64,000 nucleotides of DNA from Thunnus maccoyii (taxonomy: Eukaryota > Chordata > Actinopteri > Scombriformes > Scombridae), in the NCBI RefSeq assembly GCF_910596095.1, contig NC_056544.1, forward strand, positions 14,741,155 to 14,805,154. The letters run 5' to 3'. Below the pieces are notes generated by a model. It was given only the letters and a program-made list of their open reading frames with translations. It ran no database searches and was not told the DNA's origin. The first letter of the stretch is position 1. The number at the start of each line of letters is the position of its first letter. A program made the position numbers and the translations under genes. This document shows, in pieces, positions 50,528 to 60,745 of the stretch.

Positions 50528-50600
50528 CTTATCGGGAATGAAGAGGCCGCTGCCGTGCGCTTATCTCGCTCGGCCACATTGCGGCCTGTGTTCCGCTCCC
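50528..50600 (+). promoter_or_regulatory. tal1 promoter with paired GATA sites
   Basis: Two TTATC (GATA) motifs lie 32 bp apart in a GC-rich stretch: CTTATC at 50528-50533 and CTTATC at 50560-50565. Mammalian TAL1 promoter 1a has functional GATA sites near -65 and -33, the same 32-bp spacing. By analogy transcription would start near 50595, placing the donor at 50831 in a first exon of about 240 nt. Confidence 0.6.
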
Positions 50601-50642
50601 CACACTGAGGGAGCGCACTGGATGCGGCGAGGAATAACTCAG

Positions 50643-50644
<2 letters not shown>

Positions 50645-50703
<59 letters not shown>
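50645..50703. repeat. (CA)n microsatellite in the tal1 5' leader
   Basis: About 29 uninterrupted CA units, with CATACACACACATATACACAC following on the right. If the tal1 start site is near 50595, this array lies inside the first exon's 5' UTR. Confidence 0.92.
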
Positions 50704-50708
<5 letters not shown>

Positions 50709-50768
50709 ACACATATACACACTGCTCCACAACTGGCAGAAAGAAAAAAAAAGAAAAAAACCTCAGAC

Positions 50769-52166
50769 ATGGATGACCCACTCACAAAATGGCTCCACTT
50801 ACACAGTAACATCAACAACACGGCTGGAACGGTAAGTGCAGAAATGACATCTCTTTATTTAAACCACCATATTCGTTGTTCCGAAAAGGCTGTAATTGGA
50901 CTGTTATATCGTCTACATTTTATTGGTGCTATGTGCGAAATATTTGACCAATATTTTCTGCCATTGTCCGCTCCGATGGCTGTACGGGATGTAATAACGG
51001 ATGCGAGGCCTGTTGGAGAATTCCCAGTTATAAAAGTGCGCTTTTTCATTGGCGGTCTGATGTTCGTTTGTAATAATATACAGAGGATATTTATACAATT
51101 AATAACCGAGCAAACACCAAAAAACTGATGTGGTGTATTCAATATGACAACCCTTTGATGTTCGGCTCTAACAACAACAGCATTATGGCCTATACGCCGC
51201 GATAAAATGGGCTAAAAAATACACAAGCTGCTCTGACATCTGTGGTTATGAAAATGATCAGATCCAAGTATTTTTTAAAGCTTTCTCGAGGCTATTTCTG
51301 GATTTGCTGAGGGCAGAAAACAGGAGGGGTTTTATTTCGACGAAGAATATACCAGCTCTTCGTGGTTTTGGCAGCTGTAATCTTTCCATTGCCTCATTAC
51401 AGACGATAATTTCACCTGTAAATAAACAGCAGCCAAAATGAGCTTTTAAAATCTACTAATGTAAATTTTAAGTACAGCTCAAATATGTTAACATGCATTA
51501 ATACATTAACTTTGAATGTGTTGAAGGCCAAGCGTTAGATAAAAGGTTCACAGGCAAGAAAAAAAACACATGCATGCACCACAAGATAAAACTCTTCTTA
51601 AATGATAACGTTTGAAAAATAACACTACACACCACATTCACAAAATGTTCATTTGAGGCGAATTCATAAGTGTACAACAGCCTTTACATTATATCCTAGC
51701 AGTTCAACTTTAAGTAAAGCTTTCAAACCATCAAAATGTACAAAAAATGTAAAGTCCTAGACAATTAAAACATATTCCAATTGTCAATAATAGTAAAGGC
51801 TATAACATTATCCTCCCTTGTGGAAAAAAGCTGCATTTGAGCTTTTTATCTTTGTAAAATATCGAGAAAACATGTAGCCCGTTAATTGGGAAAAAGAAAA
51901 ATCTAGCCAGCAATTAATAGCCAATTAATTATCTTTTTGATACTATTTGGAAATGTAGCCTAATGCAAACAATTGATTATAATTATAATGATAACAATAA
52001 TCTGAATAAATTTAATAACAGTAATAATTGATTGATAATTGATTGCTTGCATTGACAGCGAATTCGTGGTTTTATCTGGTACAATATGACTGACAAATAA
52101 TACTTTGAGCATAAATTAATCGAAAGAAATCTTATTTAGGACGTAGTGGACTCGAGCGAGTGGTGA
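50769..52166 (+). other. candidate spliced upstream ORF in the tal1 leader
   Basis: An ATG at 50769 in strong context (G at -3, G at +4) opens a frame MDDPLTKWLHLHSNINNTAG.. that runs 21 codons to the donor GTAAGT at 50832. Spliced to the acceptor at 52139, it continues eight codons (DVVDSSEW) and stops at 52164-52166, 15 nt before the tal1 ATG at 52182. The exon pairing is inferred from splice signals. It may repress or tune tal1 translation, or alternatively be non-functional. Confidence 0.5.
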
Positions 52167-52181
52167 CGGTAGCCTATAAAA

Positions 52182-52939
52182 ATGATGGAAAAACGGCAGC
52201 CGGAGCTTTGTCCTGGAAGTCCCGATGCAGAGTCCGGTCCTGGAAAGCGGGAGGACTCCTCCATCATCTCCAGACAGAACGGATGCAAGGAGGACGAGGA
52301 GCCGAGGAGAAAGGAGAGGGAGGAGGAGGATGAGGAGGAGGAGAGGGGAGGGAGCTTCAAGGGGGCTGAGGAGACGGATGACGTTCCTCTGCAGAACTCC
52401 AGCAACGGGACCAGCATCAGCGTCATCATCAACGGCGTTGCCAAGGAAACTGCCTCTCACAACGCCCTTGACCTGAAAAGGGAAGTGCCGGTGATCGAGC
52501 TCTCCAGGAGGGACGCTATAAAAGCGGTGGAGCAGAGGACTGAAAGCCATTTGGTGCCGATCACAGAACTTCGCAGACCTCCACCGCTGCCGCTGCCGCC
52601 GCCGCAACGAGACGACGCTCGAATGGTCCAGCTGAGCCCAAACGCGTTTCCTGTCCCGGCCCGGGCGATGCTCTACAACCTGGCGCAGCCTCTCGCCGCC
52701 ATCAACAGGTAAAGGTGGAGATAGTGAAACAAAAACATAGTTTTATGAATGCACGTTTCATTTTATTCATTTTATCATTGTGAACATTCACCATAGAAAG
52801 TTCCATGGCTTTTAGATGTTGCCTTATTATGGCCTGTAGGGATAGGGTACTGTATAGGGTGAAAGAATGCTTGTAGTGCAATGATGATTAAGTCTTCATG
52901 TTACCATTATTTAGCATGTGTAAAGAGACCTAGGCTTGA

Positions 52940-53006
<67 letters not shown>

Positions 53007-54758
53007 CCTGGTGCAAGGAGTGGGGGGTGTAAAGGGGTTAAATGCACTGAAGGAAATGAAGTACAGTATGCTGATTTGATGTCTTCTCATATACCTGTGC
53101 ACCTTTTGTCTGCTTTTTGTTGTTGTAGTCTCGGAGGGGAGTCGGAGCAGTACAGCATGTACCCAAGCAACAGGGTAAAGCGCCGCCCTGCGCCTTATGA
53201 GGTTGAACTCGACGAGGGTAGGCGCATTTTAGATCTTTATAAGTATGGTAAGACGCACTTCTGCTGTGTCCTCCCTCTGCCAATTAGTCCCCTAAACGTT
53301 CCCTCCTCATCCCCATTGTCATTCATCCACTGACTTGGATCTGTACCTAATCTGAGTACTGCAGAAGATGCCTTGCAAAAAGAAAATATTAACTGTTTAA
53401 CTCATAATTCATGGCACAAATGAATACAGCCAATCTGAATGTCAAATACATGTACCTGTGTGCCTTTAAAGTATATGCTTTTCAGGCGGATTTGGGGTTT
53501 ATTTCATTTGAAAACATCCTTTCCACCACTGCCCACTCACTGCCATATACAGGGGTGGAGGATGGGGGTGCTGCTGCCTCCATGCCAAGGTTTTACTGCA
53601 GAGTGGGCTGAAGGATTAAGATAGACTGGGTGTGTTCCAAGGGCGACAAAAGCCTGGAAGACACCATTGTTGGGGGGTGGGAGGATGTGACTACCTGCAG
53701 TGGGGCATTTTATATTTCATACCTAAATAAATAAATAAAAAAGTACATAGAATATTAAATTGGAAGCACACAGTCTCCCTAACACCCTTTCCTGGTGTTT
53801 GGCATGCCAAACCAGCCTTTTCTCTTGTTTTGTTCTGTTACATAGAGTAGCACACAGCATTTATACAGCATATACACTTTTGCAAGTCTCCATAGCTTCT
53901 GCTCCATCATCTAAAAATCCATGATTGTACGGAGGACAATGTTGCAGTTTCATAGTTAAACGAAAACGTTTGAGTTTATGTTTCTTTTTCCTTCAAGCAA
54001 ATTTCTCTTAAACCCTGTGAATCTGATCTCCTGCTGCCTCCTCTTAAAATTTCTCATGTCTTTCTTAACTTTTTTCTTCTTCCATTCTTTATTTATGCCC
54101 TTGTATTGCTTTTACTCACTGCATTATCTGTTTTAGCTCTGCATCTCATGTTATTCGTGTTACTGTCTTCTATTGATGCCTCCTCTTCTTACCCTCTCCA
54201 TGCCTGTCTTTTCTCCTCCCTGCTTCTCTGCTAGCTGGCCAGCCAAAGATTGTACGTCGTATCTTCACGAACAGCCGTGAACGCTGGCGGCAGCAGAATG
54301 TAAACGGAGCGTTTGCAGAGCTCCGTAAACTCATCCCCACTCACCCTCCGGACAAGAAGCTGAGCAAGAACGAGATCCTGCGGCTTGCTATGAAGTACAT
54401 CAGCTTCCTCTCCAACCTCCTGGAGGACCAGGATGGAGGGAGGAATGTTGGCAGCACAACTGATGGGGAAACTGGGCTGCTGGTTGGGGCCCACGAGGGG
54501 GGCCCTCAGGGTGGACCACATCAGGAAACAGTGGTGGGCTTGGCCAGGGACGATCTTCTGGAGACAATGTCACCAGGCTCCAGCTGTGGAAGCCTGCCTG
54601 ATGGCGATGCTGAGGGCAGTCCTGAGAGCTTTATGGAGGACCAGGACTCACCTCCGGCTCCAAGGACTCTACCGGCTTCACGTGGACCTCCGCTCCATCT
54701 AGCTGCTAGGGATCTGAGGCGCAATGGACGCCCATTAGATGGCTCCAGTCGCCGATGA
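52182..54758 (+). CDS. tal1: TAL1/SCL bHLH transcription factor
   Basis: A nuclear class II bHLH factor that dimerises with E proteins and assembles with LMO2/LDB1/GATA factors. It specifies haematopoietic and endothelial progenitors. Three coding exons: 52182-52708, 53129-53217, 54235-54758. They total 379 codons plus stop (human 331). A long acidic/Arg-rich run is at about residues 40-60. The conserved N-terminal blocks [17 protein letters not shown] and [19 protein letters not shown] are present. [17 protein letters not shown] precedes the bHLH at residues 213-268. Its basic region is [20 protein letters not shown], and helix 2 is [13 protein letters not shown]. The C-terminus has [16 protein letters not shown] and ESFMEDQDS, as in fish TAL1. 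[15 protein letters not shown] and the N-terminal blocks exclude TAL2 and LYL1. A second teleost TAL1 duplicate cannot be excluded. Confidence 0.94.
52941..53003. repeat. (TG)n microsatellite in tal1 intron
   Basis: Thirty-one uninterrupted TG units, about 125 bp before coding exon 2. Confidence 0.95.
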
Positions 54759-55933
54759 TGCTCTGCCAATAGACCATGGACAAAACTCCTGAGACTGAAA
54801 GAGAACAATGAGAGAGACTAAAAAAGAGATGGATATGCTCAGGACCCCGTTAAACACTGAGACATTGGTTATAGGAAGCAGAATCAAGCACCATGTAGTG
54901 AGATAGTGTTGTCCAACATGGATCATGAGTACCTGTCTCCACACTACATCTGAGACAGCACTGATGAATAGCTTGGTTTGATTGGTGATCGATTGAATTT
55001 GATCCAACAAAAGACTTGTAAATTCTGCATGTCTCATGTCTTTGACTGACCTGCGGATCATAACTTTCCGTGCTTTGAAAGTCCAAAGACTGGTTATTCT
55101 AAAAAAAATTTAAAAAATTAAAAAAAAAATCAAAAAAAGAAAGAACAAGCAATCAAAGCAAAACAAAACAAGACCAAACAAAAGAAACAATCAACAATGA
55201 CAACGATGTAATTTTGAAGTTTTGACCAATGCTTCGATGATGATACTTTTGGTTACAAGAAGTAGCCAGAATAGCCAGAAAACCTGGAGATTTATGCCCA
55301 ACAAATTTGATGTGTTAGAATAATGACACAAAAGTAAGTTTGCCTCAGTTGGAGGCCGTAAATAAATGGACTGGACGCTAATTGTACCCATGCAGTTATG
55401 TATTGTAAATAGCATTATATTTTCACTGCACAATGTAATAACAGTGACTCAAGTAATGTGGTTTAAGATGTACCGTAGTGTGTTTGTTGACGGGTTTACT
55501 TGCAAAATGGTCTTTTAGGAGACAGGAAACGAAAAGAAAGGAGAGAAGAGATGAGAGAAACTCAAAATGTAAAAACAAACAGCTGAACGTAGTACATCTA
55601 ATGTGGTACCTTTTACTTCTGTTACACTTTGGTGATGAGAAAACGACACCAAATACGGCAACAGACAGTTAAACAGTTTCACTGCCTGAACATGAATTTA
55701 ATTATTTGAATTTGCTGTGGAGGTACAAGACATGCAGTGATTCTTAAAGTGTACAAAATGTGGGTCATATGAAAATCATGGAAATGACTCATGCAGTCCT
55801 TTTGATATGAATGTCTGTTTCAGTGTTTTTTTTTAACTGTAATGCAGTTGTAGTTTAGTAAGGTACACAAATAAATCCCTTTGTTACCACATTTGACACA
55901 CAGACACACACACACGCACACACACACAAACAG

Positions 55934-55972
<39 letters not shown>

Positions 55973-56280
55973 GAGAGACAAACTCATAGAGGCACACACA
56001 CACACACACATACACCCCACAGTGTTAATATCATAACAACACCAGCAGTTTTCTGAAGAGTTAAGTATTGCTCACTGTTGTAGGTTATTCTGCTTTTTTA
56101 GCAGGACTTAGTAGCCTATATTGGTACCTTTGGTAACTATGGTATTTTATGAATTGCAGTAAAGGGACATTGTACGTTTGGTAATGACATATTTGTTGTA
56201 TGATAGCTGTATCTATAAATATATCCAATGTTAAATCGATGAATTTTATACAAAACCCCTGAATAAAACACGCAGAGGAA
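54759..56280 (+). other. tal1 3' UTR with poly(A) signal
   Basis: About 1.5 kb without coding potential ends at AATAAA 56262-56267. It includes an A-rich patch at 55100-55195 and the CA array at 55896-56015. Confidence 0.6.
55896..56015. repeat. interrupted (CA)n microsatellite in tal1 3' UTR
   Basis: CA units with GA, AA and TA interruptions, including CAGAGAGACAAACTCATAG in the middle. Confidence 0.9.
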
Positions 56281-57162
56281 AAGCCTTGTATTTGATCTCA
56301 CTCAAGCATGTTGTGGCTCTTGTTCAATTCAATTCAGTTCCTTTATCATACATACTTTTGTGCCACATTGCATTATATATGAGTCATTTTATACCCTTTA
56401 CACTCCTATTCATAATTGCGTAATCTAATTGAGTAATCCCTAGAGGCTGACAGGCAAACCATGCAACTGTTTCCCATCTTATCTATACAGAGTGTATAGT
56501 TAAAACCGCAGCCTCCTTATGAAACTCCCTCAATGGATGCTGGAATCCTCACTTCCTCCCAACAAGTGACAACTTCCTGTAGAGGTTAACGTGGCTCGGT
56601 GACCTACAGGATATCCTGCCATTGTGAAAGTGGTTTTGACAGCCTCCACTGCACTCGTTTGCACGCTGTTGTGTCTGCGCACTTTGTGAAACAGCCATTC
56701 TGATCAAGACTCCCACCGCCTGCAAGTTATTTACTTATGCAATAGAAAAGTTGTGTTCATTAACCCGGGGTCGTTACTGGAAAGAGAAATTGTGTAGTGG
56801 TAGCTTTTCCTACTTAAATGTTTTGAAGTCTTCTTTCCTATATTCCGTAACTTTACACAGCAGACTTTGCCACTAGTACCACTACTACAACAACAGCAGC
56901 AGCACTTAGACATTTCTAAAAAACTATAATTGCTTCCAGAGAGCATCAGAGACAACCAGGTGTTTGGAGACCTCTCCTGTGCTCTGCGCTGGCTGTGCTG
57001 GGACTCCACTGAGGGGCTCTCTGGGTTAATGCCTGCCAAACATTTACCTGCTTCAGTGTTCCTGACTCTCCAAAAAGACACAGACTCACAAAAAGAGAGG
57101 GATACAGGGAGAGTATATGAGGGATTGAAAGGGAGGGAACGAGAGGAGGCTTGTGCATGTTT

Positions 57163-57222
57163 GTGTCTGTGTGTTTGTGTGAGCTAGTTTGTGTGCATGT
57201 GTATGTATGTGCTCTGCATAGA

Positions 57223-57296
<74 letters not shown>

Positions 57297-57319
57297 TGAG
57301 CTGGTGTGTGTGTGTGTTT
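57163..57319. repeat. (GT)n microsatellite
   Basis: Long GT-rich array with TATG, TTTG and GAGC interruptions; the reverse-complement partner (CA)n lies 200 bp to the right. Confidence 0.9.
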
Positions 57320-57331
57320 ATCAGCTCAGTG

Positions 57332-57410
57332 CAGATGGGTGGCAGAGTGGCTCTTGCAGCCAAATGATTCAGTATGCTAATGAGTTGTTATCTGTGGTGC
57401 TGCAGGAACA
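57332..57410 (+). promoter_or_regulatory. candidate tal1-downstream enhancer motif cluster
   Basis: Within 80 bp between two dinucleotide arrays there are an E-box CAGATG (57332-57337), an octamer-like ATGCTAAT (about 57374), a GATA site TTATCT (57388-57393) overlapping a RUNX site TGTGGT (57393-57398), and GCAGGAAC, an ETS-like core. This combination is typical of blood and endothelial enhancers, including those of TAL1 itself. The site is about 2.6 kb after the tal1 stop. Chance clustering remains possible. Confidence 0.3.
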
Positions 57411-57523
57411 ATATACTGTCTTTCTCTCAGTGGGAATCCAGCCTGCTGGGAACAGATTACACTGCACACACCGCCAAGGTAGTTATTTATATTTTCACAC
57501 AGAGTAGTAGAAAATACATAAAT

Positions 57524-57646
57524 GCACACACACATACACACACACGCATCCACAGATAGGCCTATAAACAAACAAGCAGAATAACATTTTAACATAAACA
57601 CACAAACACATACACATACACACACACATACACATACACACACACT

Positions 57647-57690
<44 letters not shown>

Positions 57691-57699
57691 CACACACAC
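57524..57699. repeat. (CA)n microsatellite cluster
   Basis: CA arrays at 57524-57551 and 57596-57699 with TACA and AACA interruptions, separated by a short unique stretch. Confidence 0.92.
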
Positions 57700-57719
57700 C
57701 ACCATCACCACCAACAGCA

Positions 57720-60480
57720 GCAGTATAAATATTGTGGAAATTTGAGGTAAATGTACGTCCTTCACCAATAGATGGAGATGTCATTCTGGGTTTTCCTCTT
57801 TAACACGTTTCAGTTTTATGTTAATGTTTCTTTGTAAAACACATTTGCACTTAGTTAAAGTTAACTTTCAATTAATCTAGAAATAGATTTTTCCAATTAT
57901 TAATAAAGACTCTTCAACTGAGGGAAACTTTAGCTTACAGGACCCAAACTCGGCTGAAAAATAAAATCCTTCCAGTCATGACCTGATGAATACCGCCATC
58001 GATATTTATGAATCAATCAGTTTGTGAACATTGTTTGGTAACTATAAGAACTTCCTGAATTCTAATTCACAAAGCCAAGATTGACACCTACAATAAGTCA
58101 GCAATGTAATTATTTGTGATAAATGACTAATTGATTCACAGTAGAGAATTCTTTCAGAAGTGTCATTGCGTAATGATTTGACGAAGACATTTGGCAAAGT
58201 GATAGAAAATGGTATGATTGGTGCCACCTTTACAAACATTCAAACAAACATTCCAAAATGTCACCTTTAATTAAAACACATTACAATTACAATCATTATT
58301 CCGTTCTCTGCTTTGACCTTTGAATTTATGGTTATATACCCATACAGTATGAGCTCATATGTTGGATTTTGAAGAAAAAAAGCACCTGCTAAATCAATTA
58401 TTAATTATTAATTAAAGGACATAAATGAGCAAAAATGCAGCTTGTTTTTCATGATGTTAGTTGGGACATGGTTGGAAACATTATGACAATTTAGTGTTTA
58501 TTATGTCACATTATTTAATGTAATAATGTAATAATTTATTGTCTTATGTGTGTCCCCTAGGAAAACAGAGGGAATATACATGTTCTGTGTGAGCAGATTC
58601 CACACAGAAAAGCTGCAAGTTTTGTGCTTTGTATAAAAAATGTATGAGATGCACACATGCACATAACTATGCAAATAATAGTATATGGCATTGATAACTG
58701 ATAATAGATAATGACATTCTCAACTAAATTATGTAGGTTATTACTCCAGTGGAATTTAACATTCTAACTGTAAGATATTTGATACATAATATTAAACTGA
58801 AGGTATTATGATATGAAAGTCCAAGCTTAAGAGGGTGAAGGCATCTCCTGTGCTGGAGATATATAGTGAATGACAGATAGAGTAGGTACCCAAGTTAATA
58901 CAGAGGGAAAGGTATTTCTCAAAATGGTAACATGTGGGCTGAATGGGGATTCTTTCTTCTGATTCTTTTATATGTCGAATTTCTTTTATGAGCCAAATAT
59001 GCACCTAACCTACAAAAAATGACCCAGGATATTAAGTTTTTCTATGTGAGAAAAAAAGTAAAGAGAGAGAAAAAGGAGATATTTTATTGCATGGAAAATA
59101 CTCAAACCTGCTAAACCAAACTTGTGATGGCCTTCTTCTCAAAAAACAAAACAAAACAAAACAAAAAAACAACAAAACTAGACGATATCTACATTAACAG
59201 TATCAAAATCTTTCTTACAAGATTTAGTTGTCTTTTATTTAAGATACAATATAGATTGTAATTGATTTAACATTTTTATCCAAATTACTGAAGATTTCAA
59301 GCAAAGTTAGACAAAGACTGACTGCTGTGACTTTTAAGAAGTAAATGTTTCTAATAAATGTTCCTATAAATATTAGATTTAGGTCCTCAATTTAATATGT
59401 TTCAATCATGAGTCAACATGAAAACATCTGAGTGTCAGCAATGAAATATACTAAATGCATCTTAATGGTAAATTTAAACTGAAAGCCTTTAACAGTTAAT
59501 ACAATCTGCCTACTCTCTCTCTCACAAACAAATACATCACAGCATAAAAGCACGCTCTTAGTGAAGTAAAATATTAAATGCAATTTGTCTTCTAGACAGA
59601 TTACTGTTATGCACTGACGAATGAGTTATTATCAATTTTAATCTGGTGAGAGGTCTTGACTGTTTAGAGCTTAATAAGATATAGCATTTATAAAAGCCGA
59701 TGCCATTTTTCATTGTACAGTGTGAGTAAACGAGATCATAATTTATGGTGCATTAGTCTCTCTGTGCTGCAGAGGGTTATCCACCGTGCTCTGTGCTAAG
59801 GCAGCTAATCTATTGTTATGGCTCTGTAATGTCAATGAGGCATTATTTTTTTTACTCATATCAGCTTCTGAGTGAAGCTTTTTAAACCCATATCAGTCTG
59901 CTGTGTCCTTCTGGATTTGATTTACCTTCACTTCTGTCTTCAAGTTTTTACTGATAATTAGGAGAAAAACCAAGAATGTCACTGTTTTTACATCTCTTAT
60001 CTACCCTTACAAAGATAGAAATGAAGTTTGGTAAAGCACAAAAATCAGAAATAACAAGAATCCACAAGAATTTCATCATCCTGTTGTGTGAATGGTATCT
60101 GAATTAAGGACTTGCAGTCACTAAATGGACAAGAATGCGTTGAGTCTTGCTTTGGTTTTTATGTCTTTAAACTGTTTTCTTTCAGAAAATCCAATTTGTT
60201 CCATATATTGTTGTTAGAAACATCACCTTGTCATTCTTTGTCTGCAACCCTTTTATTACTTTCTCAGTACTAATATCTGCATACAAGTGCTTCTTTACAA
60301 AACCTGGGCACCTTACGCCCTCTAGTGGAAACCAAATGCAATTATTCACTGAAATTGTTTCCAAATTTGTACTGGCCTCCCTGATACAGAGCTTATCTTT
60401 CCTCATTGCAAGGACTAATGGCTTATAAATTAACTTCTGCTTCCATTTCCAAATAAATAAAACTCAAAGGTCATCCATTT
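57720..60480. other. intergenic stretch between tal1 and otol1
   Basis: AT-rich sequence with no gene I can recognise. The part at about 59640-59870 is less monotonous than its surroundings and could be a conserved noncoding element, but this cannot be judged without comparison. A short A-rich (AAAAC)n run lies at about 59143-59175. Confidence 0.4.
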
Positions 60481-60494
60481 CAAGCATAGTCATT

Positions 60495-60500
60495 TTTAAT
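60495..60500 (-). terminator. possible poly(A) signal of otol1
   Basis: ATTAAA on the minus strand, about 245 bp after the otol1 stop codon. Confidence 0.4.
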
Positions 60501-60745
60501 GCAGTGTTACAAAGAAGTGAAGTGTTGCATACAGCAGTTTAACCAAACCTCATCCATCTCCAAGTACAGCAAGGCAAGCAAAGCATTTGGTTTGATTGGT
60601 GCAATAGTAGCAAGCAGATAACAAAGCAGCAGTATTTTTCTAAATCACATCAATTTGACAGAGCAGTGCAACAGGCTGAAAGCTGCGTAGAGTCTACAAG
60701 AAGTAAAAATCAGGTCAAATCAGGTCAAAGGCTACAGTCACAGGT

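Noticed and set aside
50427-51128. Plus-strand open frame of 233 codons across the CA array
   Set aside because: Most of it is microsatellite-encoded His-Thr and intron sequence past the donor at 50832. Only the short uORF starting at 50769 is plausible.
52182-54758. LYL1 or TAL2 as the identity of the bHLH gene
   Set aside because: The N-terminal VPVIELSRR and [15 protein letters not shown] blocks and the [16 protein letters not shown] tail are TAL1 features.
57377-57784. Minus-strand 135-codon frame of Val-Cys repeats
   Set aside because: Translation of a CA/GT microsatellite.
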